A stretch of 64,000 bases of DNA from Cololabis saira (lineage: Eukaryota; Chordata; Actinopteri; Beloniformes; Belonidae), in contig NC_084591.1 in the NCBI RefSeq assembly GCF_033807715.1, forward strand, positions 24,301,090 through 24,365,089, given 5' to 3'. Positions 12,669 to 23,090 of the stretch are shown one piece after another (within the stretch, counting starts at the first letter, position 1; the number at the start of each line of letters is the position of its first letter). A program made the translations under genes and the position numbers. The notes under the pieces are model-generated. The model did not search any database. It was given only the letters and a program-made list of their open reading frames with translations, and was not told the origin of the DNA.

Positions 12669-12812
12669 GACCGCCAGAGGCGGTGCTTCAAGCAGTGAAT
12701 ATTCTCCTTCACGCATGCGCAGTTCGAGTATGTATACCAACAATGTCACCTGTGACCCCTGGATGACCCGGAGAAGTCAATATCTTCCGGCGTCATCAGA
12801 GGATCAGTTCCT
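12669..12812 (+). repeat. DIRS left inverted terminal repeat
   Basis: GACCGCCAGAGGCGGTGC through GGATCAGTTCCT is the reverse complement, with few mismatches, of 16956-17069 joined to 20341-20380. Shared landmarks are ACGCATGCGCAGTTCGAG, ACCAACAATGTCACCTGTGA and TTCCGGCGTCATCAGAGG. A further outer ~20 bp (GTTCTAT...) matches less well. Confidence 0.9.
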
Positions 12813-13184
12813 TTTCATCTTCTCGCGCGCATGTTTGCTTTGGAAGCGTTGAAGCCGCATTTCAACCAAATCTAACTTGTAGTTCGTCGCTGGTAGTTCC
12901 GTGACCGTTGTCGGCCGGAGCAGCGGACAATTCGCCCTCCAGGAACTGCGACGGCAAAACACGGCACGTGGACGCGGTGCGTCCTTGTGTTCGCCGGTAA
13001 GCCGGTGCTGTCACTCCCCTCTAGCTGGGACGAGGTATGCGACTACTGAGTTTTTTGCATTGTTTATTGTTGATACGGTTGCGTTTGCGCACCCGGTTTC
13101 TTTATTCCTGTTTTTTTTTCTCAGCTGGAGGGTCGCGTTAGCGCTTCCCGGCTGCCAGCATGTATATTATTAGTTGTCTTAATC

Positions 13185-13560
13185 GACCTCTGCTGGTGTA
13201 GGCTGCGTACGCGCTGCCTACCCCCACCATATGGTCTCACTCTGATTGGCTGCAGCGTTAGCGCTCTGCTTATTGTGTAGTGTTGATTTTTGTTTTGTTT
13301 TTTGACAAATCCTTTGCTGGAGTGTAAGCGCTCAATGTTTCCAGAATAAGAGATATATATTCTCTCCTATTTTTGCGATAACGCCTCTGTTGGTGTAGGC
13401 AGCGTACGCACTCCCCCCAGCATATGGTCTCACTTTAATTGGCTGCAGCATTAGCGCTCTGCTTAATGGGTAGTGTTGTTTTTTGTTCTGTTTTTTGACA
13501 AATCCTTTGATTGCGATAATGCCTCTGCTGGTGTAGGCAGCGTACGCGCCCCCTCCCCCC
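13185..13560 (+). repeat. Direct repeats in the DIRS 5' region (about 196-bp period)
   Basis: The words CCTCTGCTGGTGTAGGC, GCGTACGCGC, CATATGGTCTCACT, ATTGGCTGCAGC, TTAGCGCTCTGCTTA and TTTTTTGACAAATCCTTT recur in order at about 13186-13320 and 13384-13510. A third partial start is at about 13518. They lie between the left inverted repeat and gag, where a 5' UTR or promoter would be expected. A regulatory role is inference only. Confidence 0.75.
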
Positions 13561-13754
13561 AGAATTCACTGTTTCTGCTCCAGCTGACCGCAGCGTTCGC
13601 GCCCGGGTGGTCTGGAGTGCTGCCACTACATTGCCTTGGCTGGTACAGGTGGCGTACGTGCCCCCTCCCCCCAGTGTTAGGCTTGATTGTCAGGCGACCA
13701 GTGGCGTCCACGCTCTTGGCGCCTGGATAGGTGCCTTGGTGTGGTGCCACCAAC

Positions 13755-15131
13755 ATGGAGGTGCTGCACTACTGTGTGTCCTGTGAGGCCCCTCTGCAGC
13801 CGGATGATGGGCATGATCTCTGCCCCACCTGCCTTGGCCCTGAGCACCTGAGGGAGGCGCTCTCCGGCCATCCCTGTAAGAACTGCAGCTACATGCCTTT
13901 GGCTGTACGAGCTGCCAGATTGGCAGAGCTAGAACAGTCAGGGGGTGAAGGGGGCCTCCCTCCGTCAGGCTGCGTGCTCCAACCTAGGCGTTCCAAACGC
14001 CGGGCGGAGGTCACGACAGGCTTTCTTCGAAGGTGGATCAGCTGTCTGCTGAGTTAGCCCAAATGAGGGGCATGCTCAGGGCCCGCCCGCCTGCTGTCCC
14101 TTCAGAGGAGGATGTGGTGAGGGAACACTCTCCTTTGATGCCAGAGCTGTTCCCACAGGATTATACGCTCTCCCTAGCAGCCTTGGCCACCATACCTTCC
14201 AGTATTGGGGAGATGTGGGAGATGGGGTCTCCCAGGCCTCATGGCCGGGCTCTCATTCCTCGACTCTGAGTTCGCTGGCAGAGACAGAGGACGGCTCCAT
14301 GCATGCTGTCATGCACTTGGCCCTAGATCGCCTGCGGCTGGATATCCCACAGCAGGCGGAGTCAGCTCCTGCAAGTACCTTCTTCAGGTGCAGGCCGGCC
14401 TCCACAGCCTTTGCTGTTCCCCACTCGGAGTACTACCTGAAGGAGTTACAAGCCTGTTGGAGAGACACTAAGGCTTGCTCCCGGCCTTCTGCTGACGGTC
14501 GAACCCTATTCACGATGCAGCGACAGTTGGCCTGGATCGTATGCCGCCTGTTGAGCCCACCATCGCTTCCCTCATTGTGGCCCCTGATGAGGCTCTGAGA
14601 CGGGATGCAAGGTGCCCCCGACCCCAGTGTTGGATCACGGATGACCTTCTCACACGGGCCTATAATGCTGGTGCACGTGCTGGTTGCATAGGCAACTCCC
14701 TGTCAGATCTCATGCTCGCCCTCTCAGCCTCTCTGCAGGAGGGCAATGTGGCTGCAGACGCAGTTACGTTCTGTGATGCTTCTCTGGAAGCCTTCGGCCT
14801 TCTGTCCAGGGAAGTCGGACGGATGATCTCCATCCTGGTCCAGACTCGTCGCCAAGTCTGGCTTTCACAATCAACCCTGACAGAGGCGTCTCGGAGGACT
14901 CTCTGTGACCTCCTAGTGGAGCCGGGAGAGATGTTTGGCCCAGCGGTGCAGGAAGCGCTGGAGCAGACCATCAAGGCTGGGCAGACCAGGCAGCAGCTTG
15001 CAGGCCTTGGGCGTATGCCTCGCCCCGACAGCCCTAGGGGCCCAGCGGCTGCCTCCCAAGCCCATTTTCCACTGCCAGCTCGCTCCAGTGGTCGCCATGA
15101 GCGACCTTCCTGTGCAGATGCCAGCCCCTGA
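13755..15131 (+). pseudogene. DIRS gag-like ORF, broken into three frames
   Basis: The ATG at 13755 opens MEVLHYCVSCEAPLQ, then HDLCPTCLG, giving CxxC...H..CxxC, a zinc-binding pattern at the N-terminus typical of the first ORF of teleost DIRS elements. The frame shifts near 14030 (VDQLSAELAQMRGML), near 14250 (LAETEDGSMHAVMHLALDR) and near 14541 (EPTIASLIVAPDEALRRDAR). The final part, to 15131, is a 196-codon open frame with a long helical region and a basic, Pro/Ser-rich tail. Presumed to be a nucleic-acid-binding structural protein; not functional here. Confidence 0.7.
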
Positions 15132-15142
15132 TTTTTGGGACT

Positions 15143-16320
15143 TTGCCCAACTGCCCTGCAGGCAACCTCGAGCCCCAGATCCGGTCCGCCCCCCCTCCAG
15201 AGGCCGGGGGGCCAGGAACTGAGGGCCCGTGGCCGGCGGTCGGATATTTTTCCCATCAGCAGCTTGAGTACTGGGCTGATCATGCTTCGGACCCATGGGT
15301 TGTTGCCACCTTAACCCATGGGTACAAGCTTCAGTTCCGACACCGGCCCCCACCATCCAGCCGGGTCAACATGACCATCATCAGCGACCCGGTAAAAGCC
15401 CTAGCTTTGGACCAGGAGTTGTCCGCCCTCCTGGCCAAGGGCGCCATCGAGGCCGTAGACCCTCTGTCGCACCCCAGGGGGTTCTACTCAACATACTTCC
15501 TCGTGACAAAAAAGACCGGTGGATTTCGTCCAATCTTAGACCTGAGGGGACTCAACAGGTTTATGAAGGTCATACCATTCCACATGTTGACCATGGCAGA
15601 CGTTCTGCGAACCGTCGCCGAAAGGGAGTGGTTTACGTCCATAGATCTCAAGGATGGTTATTTTCATGTACCTATGGGCTGCATTCCATCTCGCAGGGAG
15701 ATTGTCACCACCGATGCCTGCCCCTCTGGATGGGGTGCTGTGTGGCAGAGCAGAACAGCTCAAGGCCGGTGGTCTGTGGCCGATAGTGCCGAACACATCA
15801 ATGTGCTGGAGCTGCGTGCAGAGCATCTGGCTCTAAAGCACTTCCTGCCGTACCTGAGAGGCAGGTACTTCCTCATACGGTCAGACAACCTCCACCCGGA
15901 GGTGGTGCACACCATCTGGAGCCTCTTCGGCAGAGCAGGGGTGGAGCTCTTTGCCTCGGAGGTGTCCACCCACTGCCCTCTGTGGTTCTCCTTGGCAGAG
16001 ACCACCAGCCCTCTAGGCCAGGATGCACTGGCTCATCCGTGGCCAGGGGGTCTCCTATATGCCTTCCCCCCACTTCCTCTGATTCGTCCATTACTTCAGA
16101 GAGTCCTTCAGGAGGGTCACGGAATTCTGCTGGTGGCCGGGAAGGACTTGGTTTCCTCTGCTGCACGGACTCTGCCGCGGTGCACCGTGGCGCCTCCCCG
16201 GCAGGTGGGATCTCCTGTCCCAGCTAGGGGGTCGGATCTGGCATCCCAATCCCCAACGCCTCCAACTGTGTGTGTGGCTGCTGGAGGGCCCGAACCGCTA
16301 TTGAGCAGTTGCGTGGACCC
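15143..16320 (+). pseudogene. DIRS reverse transcriptase/RNase H with in-frame internal deletions
   Basis: A single open frame runs 15143-16657 (504 codons). It has the RT entry region (LDQELSALLAKGAIEAV; about residues 85-105), KKTGGFRPILDLRGLN (about 120-135) and FTSIDLKDGYFHVPM (about 163-178). Then it jumps directly to IPSRREIVTTDACPSGWGAV, the start of the RNase H domain, so the palm with its YxDD motif is missing without loss of frame. INVLELRA and RSDN follow, then a second jump to LHPEVVHTIWSLFG, skipping the rest of RNase H. Without YxDD it cannot be an active polymerase. Confidence 0.85.
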
Positions 16321-16964
16321 TGTTAGGCGTACCATCTTGAATGCCAGAGCACCATCCACTCGGCTACAGTACGCCAACAGGTGGAATTTGTTTTCCAACT
16401 GGTGTAGGGGGCCAAGTAAGACCCGGTACATTGTTCCATGCCTACTGGACAAGGGCCGGTCACCTTCTACTTCTGAGGGTGTATATGGCAGCTATATCCT
16501 GTCGACATGCAAGGGTCGAAAATGGCACAGTAAGGAGCCACAGTCTGGTGTCCCTCTTCCTGAAGGGGGCTCGGAGGTTGCTTCCTCTGAGAGCCACGAG
16601 ACCCCCAGCATGGGATCTTCCTCTGGTGCTGGATGCTCTGGGTCGGCCTCCTTTTGAACCCTTGGTAAAGGCGCAGCTGAAGTGGGTGTCATGCAAGACC
16701 GCATTCCTCCTGGCCGTTTGCTCTGCAAAGCGTGTCAGTGAGCTGCACGCCCTGTCTGTTAGTGACTTGTGTCTGAGGTGGAACTCTGATGGCTCCGGGG
16801 TTACTCTGTGGCCGAACCCGGCATTTCTCCCTAAGTTCTGTCATGCTCTCACCTCAACCAGCCTATACGGCTTGCACGGTTTGACCCTCCGCCGGGAGAG
16901 AGGAGGGCTGAGCTGGAACTGTTGTGCCCAGTTGTTTTTCGCGAGAAGATTCTGTAGGAACTGA
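16320..16964 (+). pseudogene. DIRS tyrosine recombinase, truncated
   Basis: RTILNARAPSTRLQYANRW marks the N-terminal SAM-like domain. After a frame change, LKWVSCKTAFLLAVCSAKRV then SELHALSVSDL gives the catalytic-domain start with the first conserved Arg. The frame ends at 16964 shortly after NPAFLPK, just before the inverted repeat. The H-x-x-R box and the catalytic Tyr near the C-terminus are not found, so the 3' part of the recombinase has been deleted. In intact DIRS elements this enzyme integrates the DNA without target duplication. Confidence 0.75.
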
Positions 16965-17069
16965 TCCTCTGACGACGCCGGAAGATATCGACTTCTCCGG
17001 GTCGTCCAGGGGTCACAGGTGACATTGTTGGTATACATACTCGAACTGCGCATGCGCAAAGGGGAATAT
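16956..17069 (+). repeat. DIRS right inverted terminal repeat, proximal part
   Basis: AGGAACTGATCCTCTGACG to GGGGAATAT is the reverse complement of the left repeat. It stops in the middle, where the L2 copy begins. The missing remainder resumes at 20341. Confidence 0.92.
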
Positions 17070-17234
17070 CGGTATGTATCGTGGTGTTCAGAAAACGACG
17101 TGGCCTTTATTGACAATTGGGAAACGTTCTGGGGAAAGCCCGGTCTGATTAGAAGAGACGGCATTCACCCCACCCGGGTTGGTGCTGCTCTTGTCTCTAG
17201 TAATTTGGCCTGTTTTATTAGACCCTCTCCCTGA
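17070..17234 (+). pseudogene. L2 ORF1 C-terminal remnant with SGNH-hydrolase-like motif
   Basis: The frame reads ...[20 protein letters not shown].. and ends at 17234. The D-x-x-H arrangement in DGIHPT, preceded by a W..F.G..GL...D pattern, is the C-terminal catalytic block of SGNH/GDSL esterase-like domains found in ORF1 of some L2/CR1-clade LINEs. The remainder of ORF1 is absent because the copy is 5'-truncated. Enzymatic role is known for related ORF1 families; here it is a dead fragment. Confidence 0.65.
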
Positions 17235-17489
17235 CATCGCAGGGTCCAGGCCAGGATGCAGAGCTGTAGTTTAACACACTTCACTGCTGCTTCTCGAGGA
17301 CCAACGCCTGCCAACAAAACTGTAGGATTGCATTATGTATTTGGCGACTCTAAAACTATAGGATTACATGATGTAATTGGTAACTCTAACAGCCTAGTTA
17401 GCCTAGCAAAATAGAAGTGGTTGCAGTTCCCCGCCCTCCAAAAGTTCACCAGGTGCGGCGTTATAGAGGCTTTAACCAAAATAATCTTG

Positions 17490-19754
17490 TAAAAATTAAA
17501 GCCAATGCACATTTGGTACCAATAAGAGACCGAAAAATTAGATGCGGACTACTAAATATATGATCGTTAAGCTCCAAGTCTCTGTTAATTAATGATATAA
17601 TTACACAGAGTAGGAGTGATGTTTTCTGCTTAACAGAAACATGGTTACAGGAGGAAGAGTATGTTAATTTGTATGAATCGACTCCGCCCGGCTATTTTAA
17701 TCATCACATTCCTAGAAATACGGGCCGAGGCGGAGGAGTCGCAGCAATTTATAACTCCAGTCTCCAAACAAAAATTGAACCTAAGTCCAATTATAATACA
17801 TTTGAAAGCCTCACGCTTAGTCTGAAATTTCCGAGCTGGAAATCAGAGAAGCTCTTATCTAGAGTTTTTGTCGGAATTTTCAGATTTCCTTTCTGGATTA
17901 TTGATCAGTACAGATAAATTCATCATAGTGGGTGATTTTAATATTCATATGGATGTTGAAAGCGATAATCTTAAATTAGCTTTCAATTCTCTTCTAGAAT
18001 CAATGGGTATCTCACAAAAAGTGGACGGGCCGACGCATTGTTTTGATCATACTCTCGATCTCGTTCTCACCTACGGTGTTGAAACTGATGATCTGTTGGT
18101 GTCACCTGTAAACTCCCTTTTATCCGACCATTATTTAATAACCTTTGAATTTAATGTTGTCGATGTTGAAGTGCAGGGCAGGAGGTATTATTTTAGCAGA
18201 CGTTTGTCTGATGAAGCTATTGCTAAATTTAAGGAGGCCATTGCTCATCTTGCGACAGTGGAAAATAGTGAAGCCTCTACTGAAGCAATAGAGGCCAGTG
18301 ACCTGGGTTCTACCTCTGATGTTGATGTGGATTTTCTTGTTAGTAACACTGCTGATCTGTTGCACTGAGCTTTAGATGAAGTTGCTCCTTTGAAAAGGAG
18401 GGTTTCTAGCCACAGGATCTTAACTCCCTGGCATAATTCAGATATTCGCATGTTGAAACAAAACGTGCGTAAAATGGAAAGGAAGTGGCACTCTTGTAAG
18501 TCTGTAGACTCATATCGTGAATGGAAAGATATTCTAATAGTATATAAAAAAGCCATTCGCAAAGCCAGAACAGCTTATTATTCAACGTTGATAGAGGATA
18601 ACAAAAGTAACCCACGTTTTCTGTTCAGCACTGGAGCCAGGCTGACAAAGAGTCACAACTCTGTTGAGCCGTGCATTCCTGCAGCTCTCAGTAGTGAAGA
18701 CTTTATGAGCTTCTTTAACAGTAAAATCACGAGAATTAGAGAAGAAATCAACCAGCCGGTTGTGGGCGTTTCTTCAGTTTTAGCGACTTCCCTAGGCTCT
18801 GACTTGACTCTAGACTGTTTTGATCCTATAGACCTCCCTGAGCTGACTTCACTCGTTAATAGAGCTAAGTCTACCACATGTATGTCAGACCCCATCCCGA
18901 CTCGACTATTCAAAAATGTTTTTTTCTCTTATTGGTGCGACAATACTGGACCAAATCAACCTATCCCTAAGCTTTGGATATGTACCACAGGCTTTCAAAG
19001 TGGCAGTAATTAAACCTTTACTTAAAAAACCTTCTCTTGACCCAGACACCTTAGCTAATTATAGGCCAATTTCCAACCTTCCATTTGTATCTAAAATTCT
19101 GGAAAAGGCAGTTTTAAGCCAGTTATGTGACTATTTGTATGGAAATGATCTGTTTGAAGTCTTTCAGTCAGGGTTCAGAATGCATCATAGCACAGAGACA
19201 GCACTGGTTCGAGTCACGAATGACCTCCTTATGGCCTCAGATAAGGGACTAGTGTCCATATTGGTTCTACTGGACCTCAGTGCTGCTTTTGACACTGTTG
19301 ATCATGGCATTTTACAGCACAGGTTAGAGCATGTTGTTGGGATTAAAGGGACAGCTCTACGTTGGTTTTTAAATCATATCTATCTGACAGGTTCCATTTT
19401 GTTCATGTACATGAGGTTTCTTCAGAACAGTCAAGGGTCTGTTATGGTGTTCCGCAGGGTTCAGTGCTAGGGCCAATCTTGTTCAGTTTATACATGCAGC
19501 CGTTGGGAAGTATAATCCAGAATCACGGCATACACTTTCATTGCTATGCTGATGATACGCAGCTCTATTTGTCTATGAAGCCGGATGAAACAGAACCATT
19601 AGTTAAACTTCAGGCATGTCTTAGGGACATCAAGGACTGGATGTCCAGAAATTTCTTGCTTCTAAATTCAGACCGCTGGGCGCTGCCTCTCACCCTTCTT
19701 CTCCTCTCCTTTTCCCTTCCTCTCTTCTCCAATACCATTTTTTGTTTATTATAA
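17490..19754 (+). pseudogene. L2 ORF2: AP endonuclease and reverse transcriptase, frameshifted
   Basis: Endonuclease: FCLTETWL, GRGGGVAAIYNS (17600-17770), then after a frameshift FIIVGDFNIHMD, DHTLDLVLTYG and SDHYLITFE (17910-18150), all diagnostic of LINE APE-type domains. RT: PLLKKPSLDPDTLANYRPIS, LEKAVLSQL, FQSGFRMHHSTETAL, DLSAAFDTVDH (19010-19310), then in another frame GVPQGSVLGPILFSLYM and FHCYADDTQLYL (19450-19570), containing the YADD active site. There is a stop at the start of the endonuclease (NI-stop-SLSSK, consistent with CGA to TGA) and frame changes near 17865, 18370, 18920 and 19370. After NFLLLNSD the thumb and C-terminal domain are missing. Confidence 0.88.
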
Positions 19755-20089
19755 ATATCTCATAGCTATCATTTTTGTCCATCGTTCCTGTAGTTTCCTG
19801 TGCCGGCCCCCCTTTTTTCTCTTTTGTGCATGTTTGCAGGCCGGAGCCTCGGGAGCTGCGTTCTGGCCTGCGGTCCCGGTCCCCCCCATCCCCGGTCATC
19901 CCATTGCTGCTTCCACCTGCCTACGTGGATGTCTGCTGTGTGCTGCTGACACCCCCCCCCCCTCCCCTCCCGTTGCTGCTTCCGCCTGCCTGCGTCCCCC
20001 CCCCCCCCCCCTCTGGTCATCCCGCTGCTGCTTCCACATGACTGCTGTGTGCTGCTGACGTCCCTGACTCCCCCAGTCTGGCCTTCGGC

Positions 20090-20340
20090 AGGAGGGTCCC
20101 CCCTTATGAGCCTGGTCCTGCTCAAGGTTTCTTCCCTCCTAAAGGGGAGTTTTTCCTTGCCACTGTTTGGCTTAAGGCTTTTCTCCCACTATGGGAGTTT
20201 TTACCTGCCATTGTTTATGTAATAATTGCTCGGGGGTTTATGTTTATGTTTATGTTCATGTTCTGGATCTCTGGAAAGCGTCTAGAGACAACATCTGTTG
20301 TATTAGACGCTATATAAATAAAATTGAATTGAATTGAATT
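20090..20340 (+). mobile_element. L2 3' UTR and tail
   Basis: CTGCTCAAGGTTTCTTCCCT, CCTAAAGGGGAGTTTTTCCT, GTAATAATTGCTCGGGG, CTGGAAAGCGTCTAGAGACA and CTATATAAATAAAATTGAAT appear in order. The region 19680-20090 upstream is C/T-rich with long C runs and no coding match. Confidence 0.88.
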
Positions 20341-20415
20341 GAATATTCAGTGCTTGAAGCACCGCCTCTGGCGGTCATTCGGGATTCATAGAACCGTAGT
20401 TACATTTGTAACTTT
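20341..20415 (+). repeat. DIRS right inverted terminal repeat, distal part
   Basis: GAATATTCAGTGCTTGAAGC, ACCGCCTCTGGCGGTC and TTCGGGATTCATAGAACC complete the complement of the left repeat, and the block ends at the palindrome AGTTACATTTGTAACT-like stretch (about 20400-20415). Confidence 0.88.
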
Positions 20416-20985
20416 CGTTTTAATGAATACAGAAAAATACACTAATATTTTAAATCATTCGTCTTCCACAAATAAAAAGTAGCGGAGGTGAGCGTAGTAC
20501 AACGTCCTGTTTTCTGATTGGTTCATTCGTTGCTAGCGACAGCAGACACCTGAAGTTAGTGTGAGGTTGGAACAACGTTGTATTCCAAAATTTGATTAAA
20601 ATTCGATTATGATTTAGATTTGAAAATTGGGTTCAGGCTAAAAACCTAACGTTGGCTTTACGTCTAATTATAGTAAGATAACATTATCTAGATGTTGGAT
20701 GATGTTTGCTTGCTAGCACTACATAATTAGTGGTCTAACGTTGTCTGACATTGCAATCCGTATCCAACCAAAGACTGACTTTAATGTGTCAGCTGAATGG
20801 TCCGATAATCAATCAAACAGAGTGGCTTCGTCGCTTACCAAAGTCGCACTAAAACATTTTGACATATTTTTGAGTGTACCACATATAAATTGATTTGAGG
20901 TCAGTAAGCACAATAAAATTCATACATAAGGTGCACCTGATTATAGGGCTCACTGCCAATTTTTGAGAAAAATGAAGGATTTTAT

Positions 20986-21929
20986 AATAATGATAATAAT
21001 ATTAACAATCTACTATCATTTTTTTGTTCTAAAAACCTTAGATCATGCTCCCAGGAAGCCAAATGCTTGGACAGTCTGAGTCTGGGAGAGTACTGTGCAT
21101 GCACGTAAAGCATTACCTCTTCAGGATGACAGGGTGAAAAATGAGAAAAGGCATGAGGAGTGTATACGAGTTGAAGAATAACGGAAACATTGTACAAAAA
21201 AGGTAACCTTTATAAAAAGGTGTGGAAGAATGAAGGCAAGACATGAGGAAATGAAAAGGAGATCTTATGGCAGAGGACAAAGCGAAGGAGAGAAGTGAGG
21301 TGGATGGAAAACAGAGGATAGGTGAAGACAGTAATGGCCTCATTTGGATTCTGAGAGCAGGGACTTTGTTTTGAAGTAAGGTCTAAACTTCCCTGTAGTG
21401 TGTAAATTTCCTGGGCAAACAGGTAAAAGATAGAAATAGTTAGCATGTGTGAAGTTTTTCATTTGCAGACATGCATTAAATTTGTTGAGTCTTCAACAGC
21501 AGAAGAGCTCATTTTTTATTGGTTTATCTTAGCCAAAACATATTAATAGGTCTTCTAAAATTACAGAAGGCTTTCATGGTAATGTGAAACAGGAACAAAA
21601 TGGAAATCTTTTTAATTATGCTGTTTAACTTATCATTTTTTGAGACCCATTGTGGCTTTTAAAATAATTTCTCTGCTTGTGTATTTCCAACACTAACCTT
21701 TTTATGCCTATATATATCCAAGTACTTTTTCATGGCTGGTGAATGGCTGGTTAATGATGCTGAAATCTAAACAAACAGAAAATGACTGCTGAAGCCATCA
21801 AGTTTCTTACTGGAGATTTTTTTTTTTTTTAATAAACACATCATTTTATGTTAAGGCCGATAATCGGCTATAGGATGCCGTCGGCCAATCGGGCAAGGTC
21901 GGTGACATTGTAAATACGTCTCTGCTTTC
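20986..21929. other. Unannotated DNA
   Basis: No gene supported. A short block near 21855-21905 (GGCCGATAATCGGCTATAGG, GCCAATCGGGC) looks like an old repeat end with inverted GCCGATAATCGGC. The rest is AT-rich, with open frames under 80 codons. Confidence 0.4.
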
Positions 21930-23090
21930 AGGTATCTTACCACAGTACCTAAAAACAGACCCTTTTAAAAAAGAATAGTCTATACAAGTCACTTATGAAC
22001 AGCTATAGACACGACACTCCCAAATCTTAGAAAAAGCTGCCTTCCAACAGCTGTATAACCTCCTAACAATAAATGACTATTTTGACGTCTTCCAGTCAGG
22101 TTTGCAGCCACATCACAGCACTTAGACAGCTCTAGCAATGGTCTTTAATGACATCCACTCCAATACGGATAGTGACAACATTTCAGTCTTGGTCTTACTG
22201 GATCTTAGTGCTGAATTCGATACAGTTGACCATAATATCTTTATAGAAGAGTTGAAGAACTACATGGGACTTTCTGGCACAGCACTTGCCTGGTTGGAGT
22301 CCTATATAAAAGGCAGGGACTATTTTGTGTCTTAAGGTTAATCGGGGCTAACAAAAATAGCATATGGAGTTCCTCAAGGTTCAGTTCTGGGGCCTCTGTT
22401 GTTTCACATATATATGCTCCCACTTGCTCAAATTATGAAAAAAAAAAAAAAAATGTGTCTATATAACCTTCCAAACAGTAGGGTATAATCCAATTCAAAC
22501 ACTTAACAAATGTATTGATCAAAGTGTGCCAGAATGTTCCTCAGTTAAATGAAGACAATGAATGAAGACAAAACAGAAATAATAGTGTTTGGAAAGATTA
22601 AAAGTCGGCACTCAGCTTAAAGCATTAAAGCATTAAAGCTAAAAACAAATAGCCAAGCCATAAATCTGGGAGTGGTTCTGGACTCAGACCTGAATTGTAA
22701 CAGCCACATCAAGTCAGCCTATTATCACCAATAGAACATATTGGACTGATAAAGGACTGATGTCTCAGCAGGGCTTAGAAAAACTTGTCCATTCTTTATA
22801 GGCAATAGACTGGACTACTGTAACTAGTGCCAAAATTCCTCCCTCATCTCCTGGTACATTATGAACCAACCAGAACCATTAGGTTGTCAGCGTCACTCCT
22901 ACTTTTTTACGGAGAGATAGAACCAAACACGACTAGGCAGTATTCAGCTTTTATGCTCCTCACTGTGAAATAAACTCAATTGCAAGTTAAGGTTGAAGCA
23001 CTTTTTGTTACTGCAGTATTTCAGTAATCCACCATAATGCACTACAACCTTTATTTCTTGCATTTCATTTGTTTAATTCTTTTTAAGTGA
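21930..23090 (+). pseudogene. CR1/L2-clade LINE RT remnant, highly decayed
   Basis: The block 21930-22340 reads ..FDVFQSGLQPHHST, then LVLLDLSAEFDTVDHNIF and GTALAWLESYIKGR. GVPQGSVLGPLLFHIYMLPL follows at about 22365-22430 before an A-rich interruption at the expected YADD site. Later frames show NEDKTEIIVFGK, INLGVVLDSDLNCNSHIKSA (about 22560-22720), NRLDYCN (about 22810) and the last conserved C-terminal words near 22920-22990. Order and motifs are those of an RT C-terminal half of an L2/CR1-type LINE distinct from the copy at 17070. Many stops and indels; YADD lost. Confidence 0.8.

Larger units (their letters stand above)
17070..20340 (+). mobile_element. L2-type LINE inserted in the DIRS right inverted repeat
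   Basis: The 3271-bp insert is flanked by GAATAT (17064-17069 and 20341-20346), a probable 6-bp target duplication. It starts within ORF1 (5' truncation), carries ORF2 with endonuclease and RT, and ends in CTATATAAATAAAATTGAAT and short GAATT repeats, the standard tail of teleost L2-type elements. An internal deletion near 19672 joins RT directly to 3' UTR-like sequence. Confidence 0.9.
12649..20415 (+). mobile_element. DIRS-type tyrosine-recombinase retrotransposon, internally deleted and interrupted by an L2 LINE
   Basis: The element has the order left inverted repeat (12649-12812), 5' region with direct repeats, gag-like frames (13755-15131), RT/RNase H (15143 on), tyrosine recombinase (16320-16964) and right inverted repeat (16956-17069 plus 20347-20415). 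Inverted terminal repeats with gag, RT-RH and YR define DIRS elements. A 3271-bp L2 copy splits the right repeat. Deletions have removed the RT active site, much of RNase H and the end of the recombinase. About 20 bp present at the right end (around the palindromic AGTTACAAATGTAACT) are not evident at the left end. Confidence 0.85.
12467..20985 (+). mobile_element. Outer non-autonomous DNA transposon of the ATAAGGCGCACC type, split by insertions
   Basis: The left end has TACCATATTTTGCGGACCAT, AGGCGCACC, TTATAAGGTGCA and CATACATAAGGTGCACTGG. The right end at about 20870-20985 has GTGTACCACATA, GAGGTCAGTAAGCACA, CATACATAAGGTGCACCTGA and TTTTTGAGAAAAATGAAGGA. These are, in order, words I know from the two ends of one widespread teleost DNA-transposon-like repeat. 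The terminal inverted CGCCTTATAGTCCGG-like segment on the right seems lost. The DIRS element lies between the halves, so this is the oldest layer of the nest. The superfamily is unknown to me. Confidence 0.55.

Noticed and set aside
14660..15356. 207- and 147-codon minus-strand frames opposite the DIRS gag/RT
   Set aside because: Shadows of the GC-rich DIRS coding strand; the plus-strand frames carry the recognisable domains.
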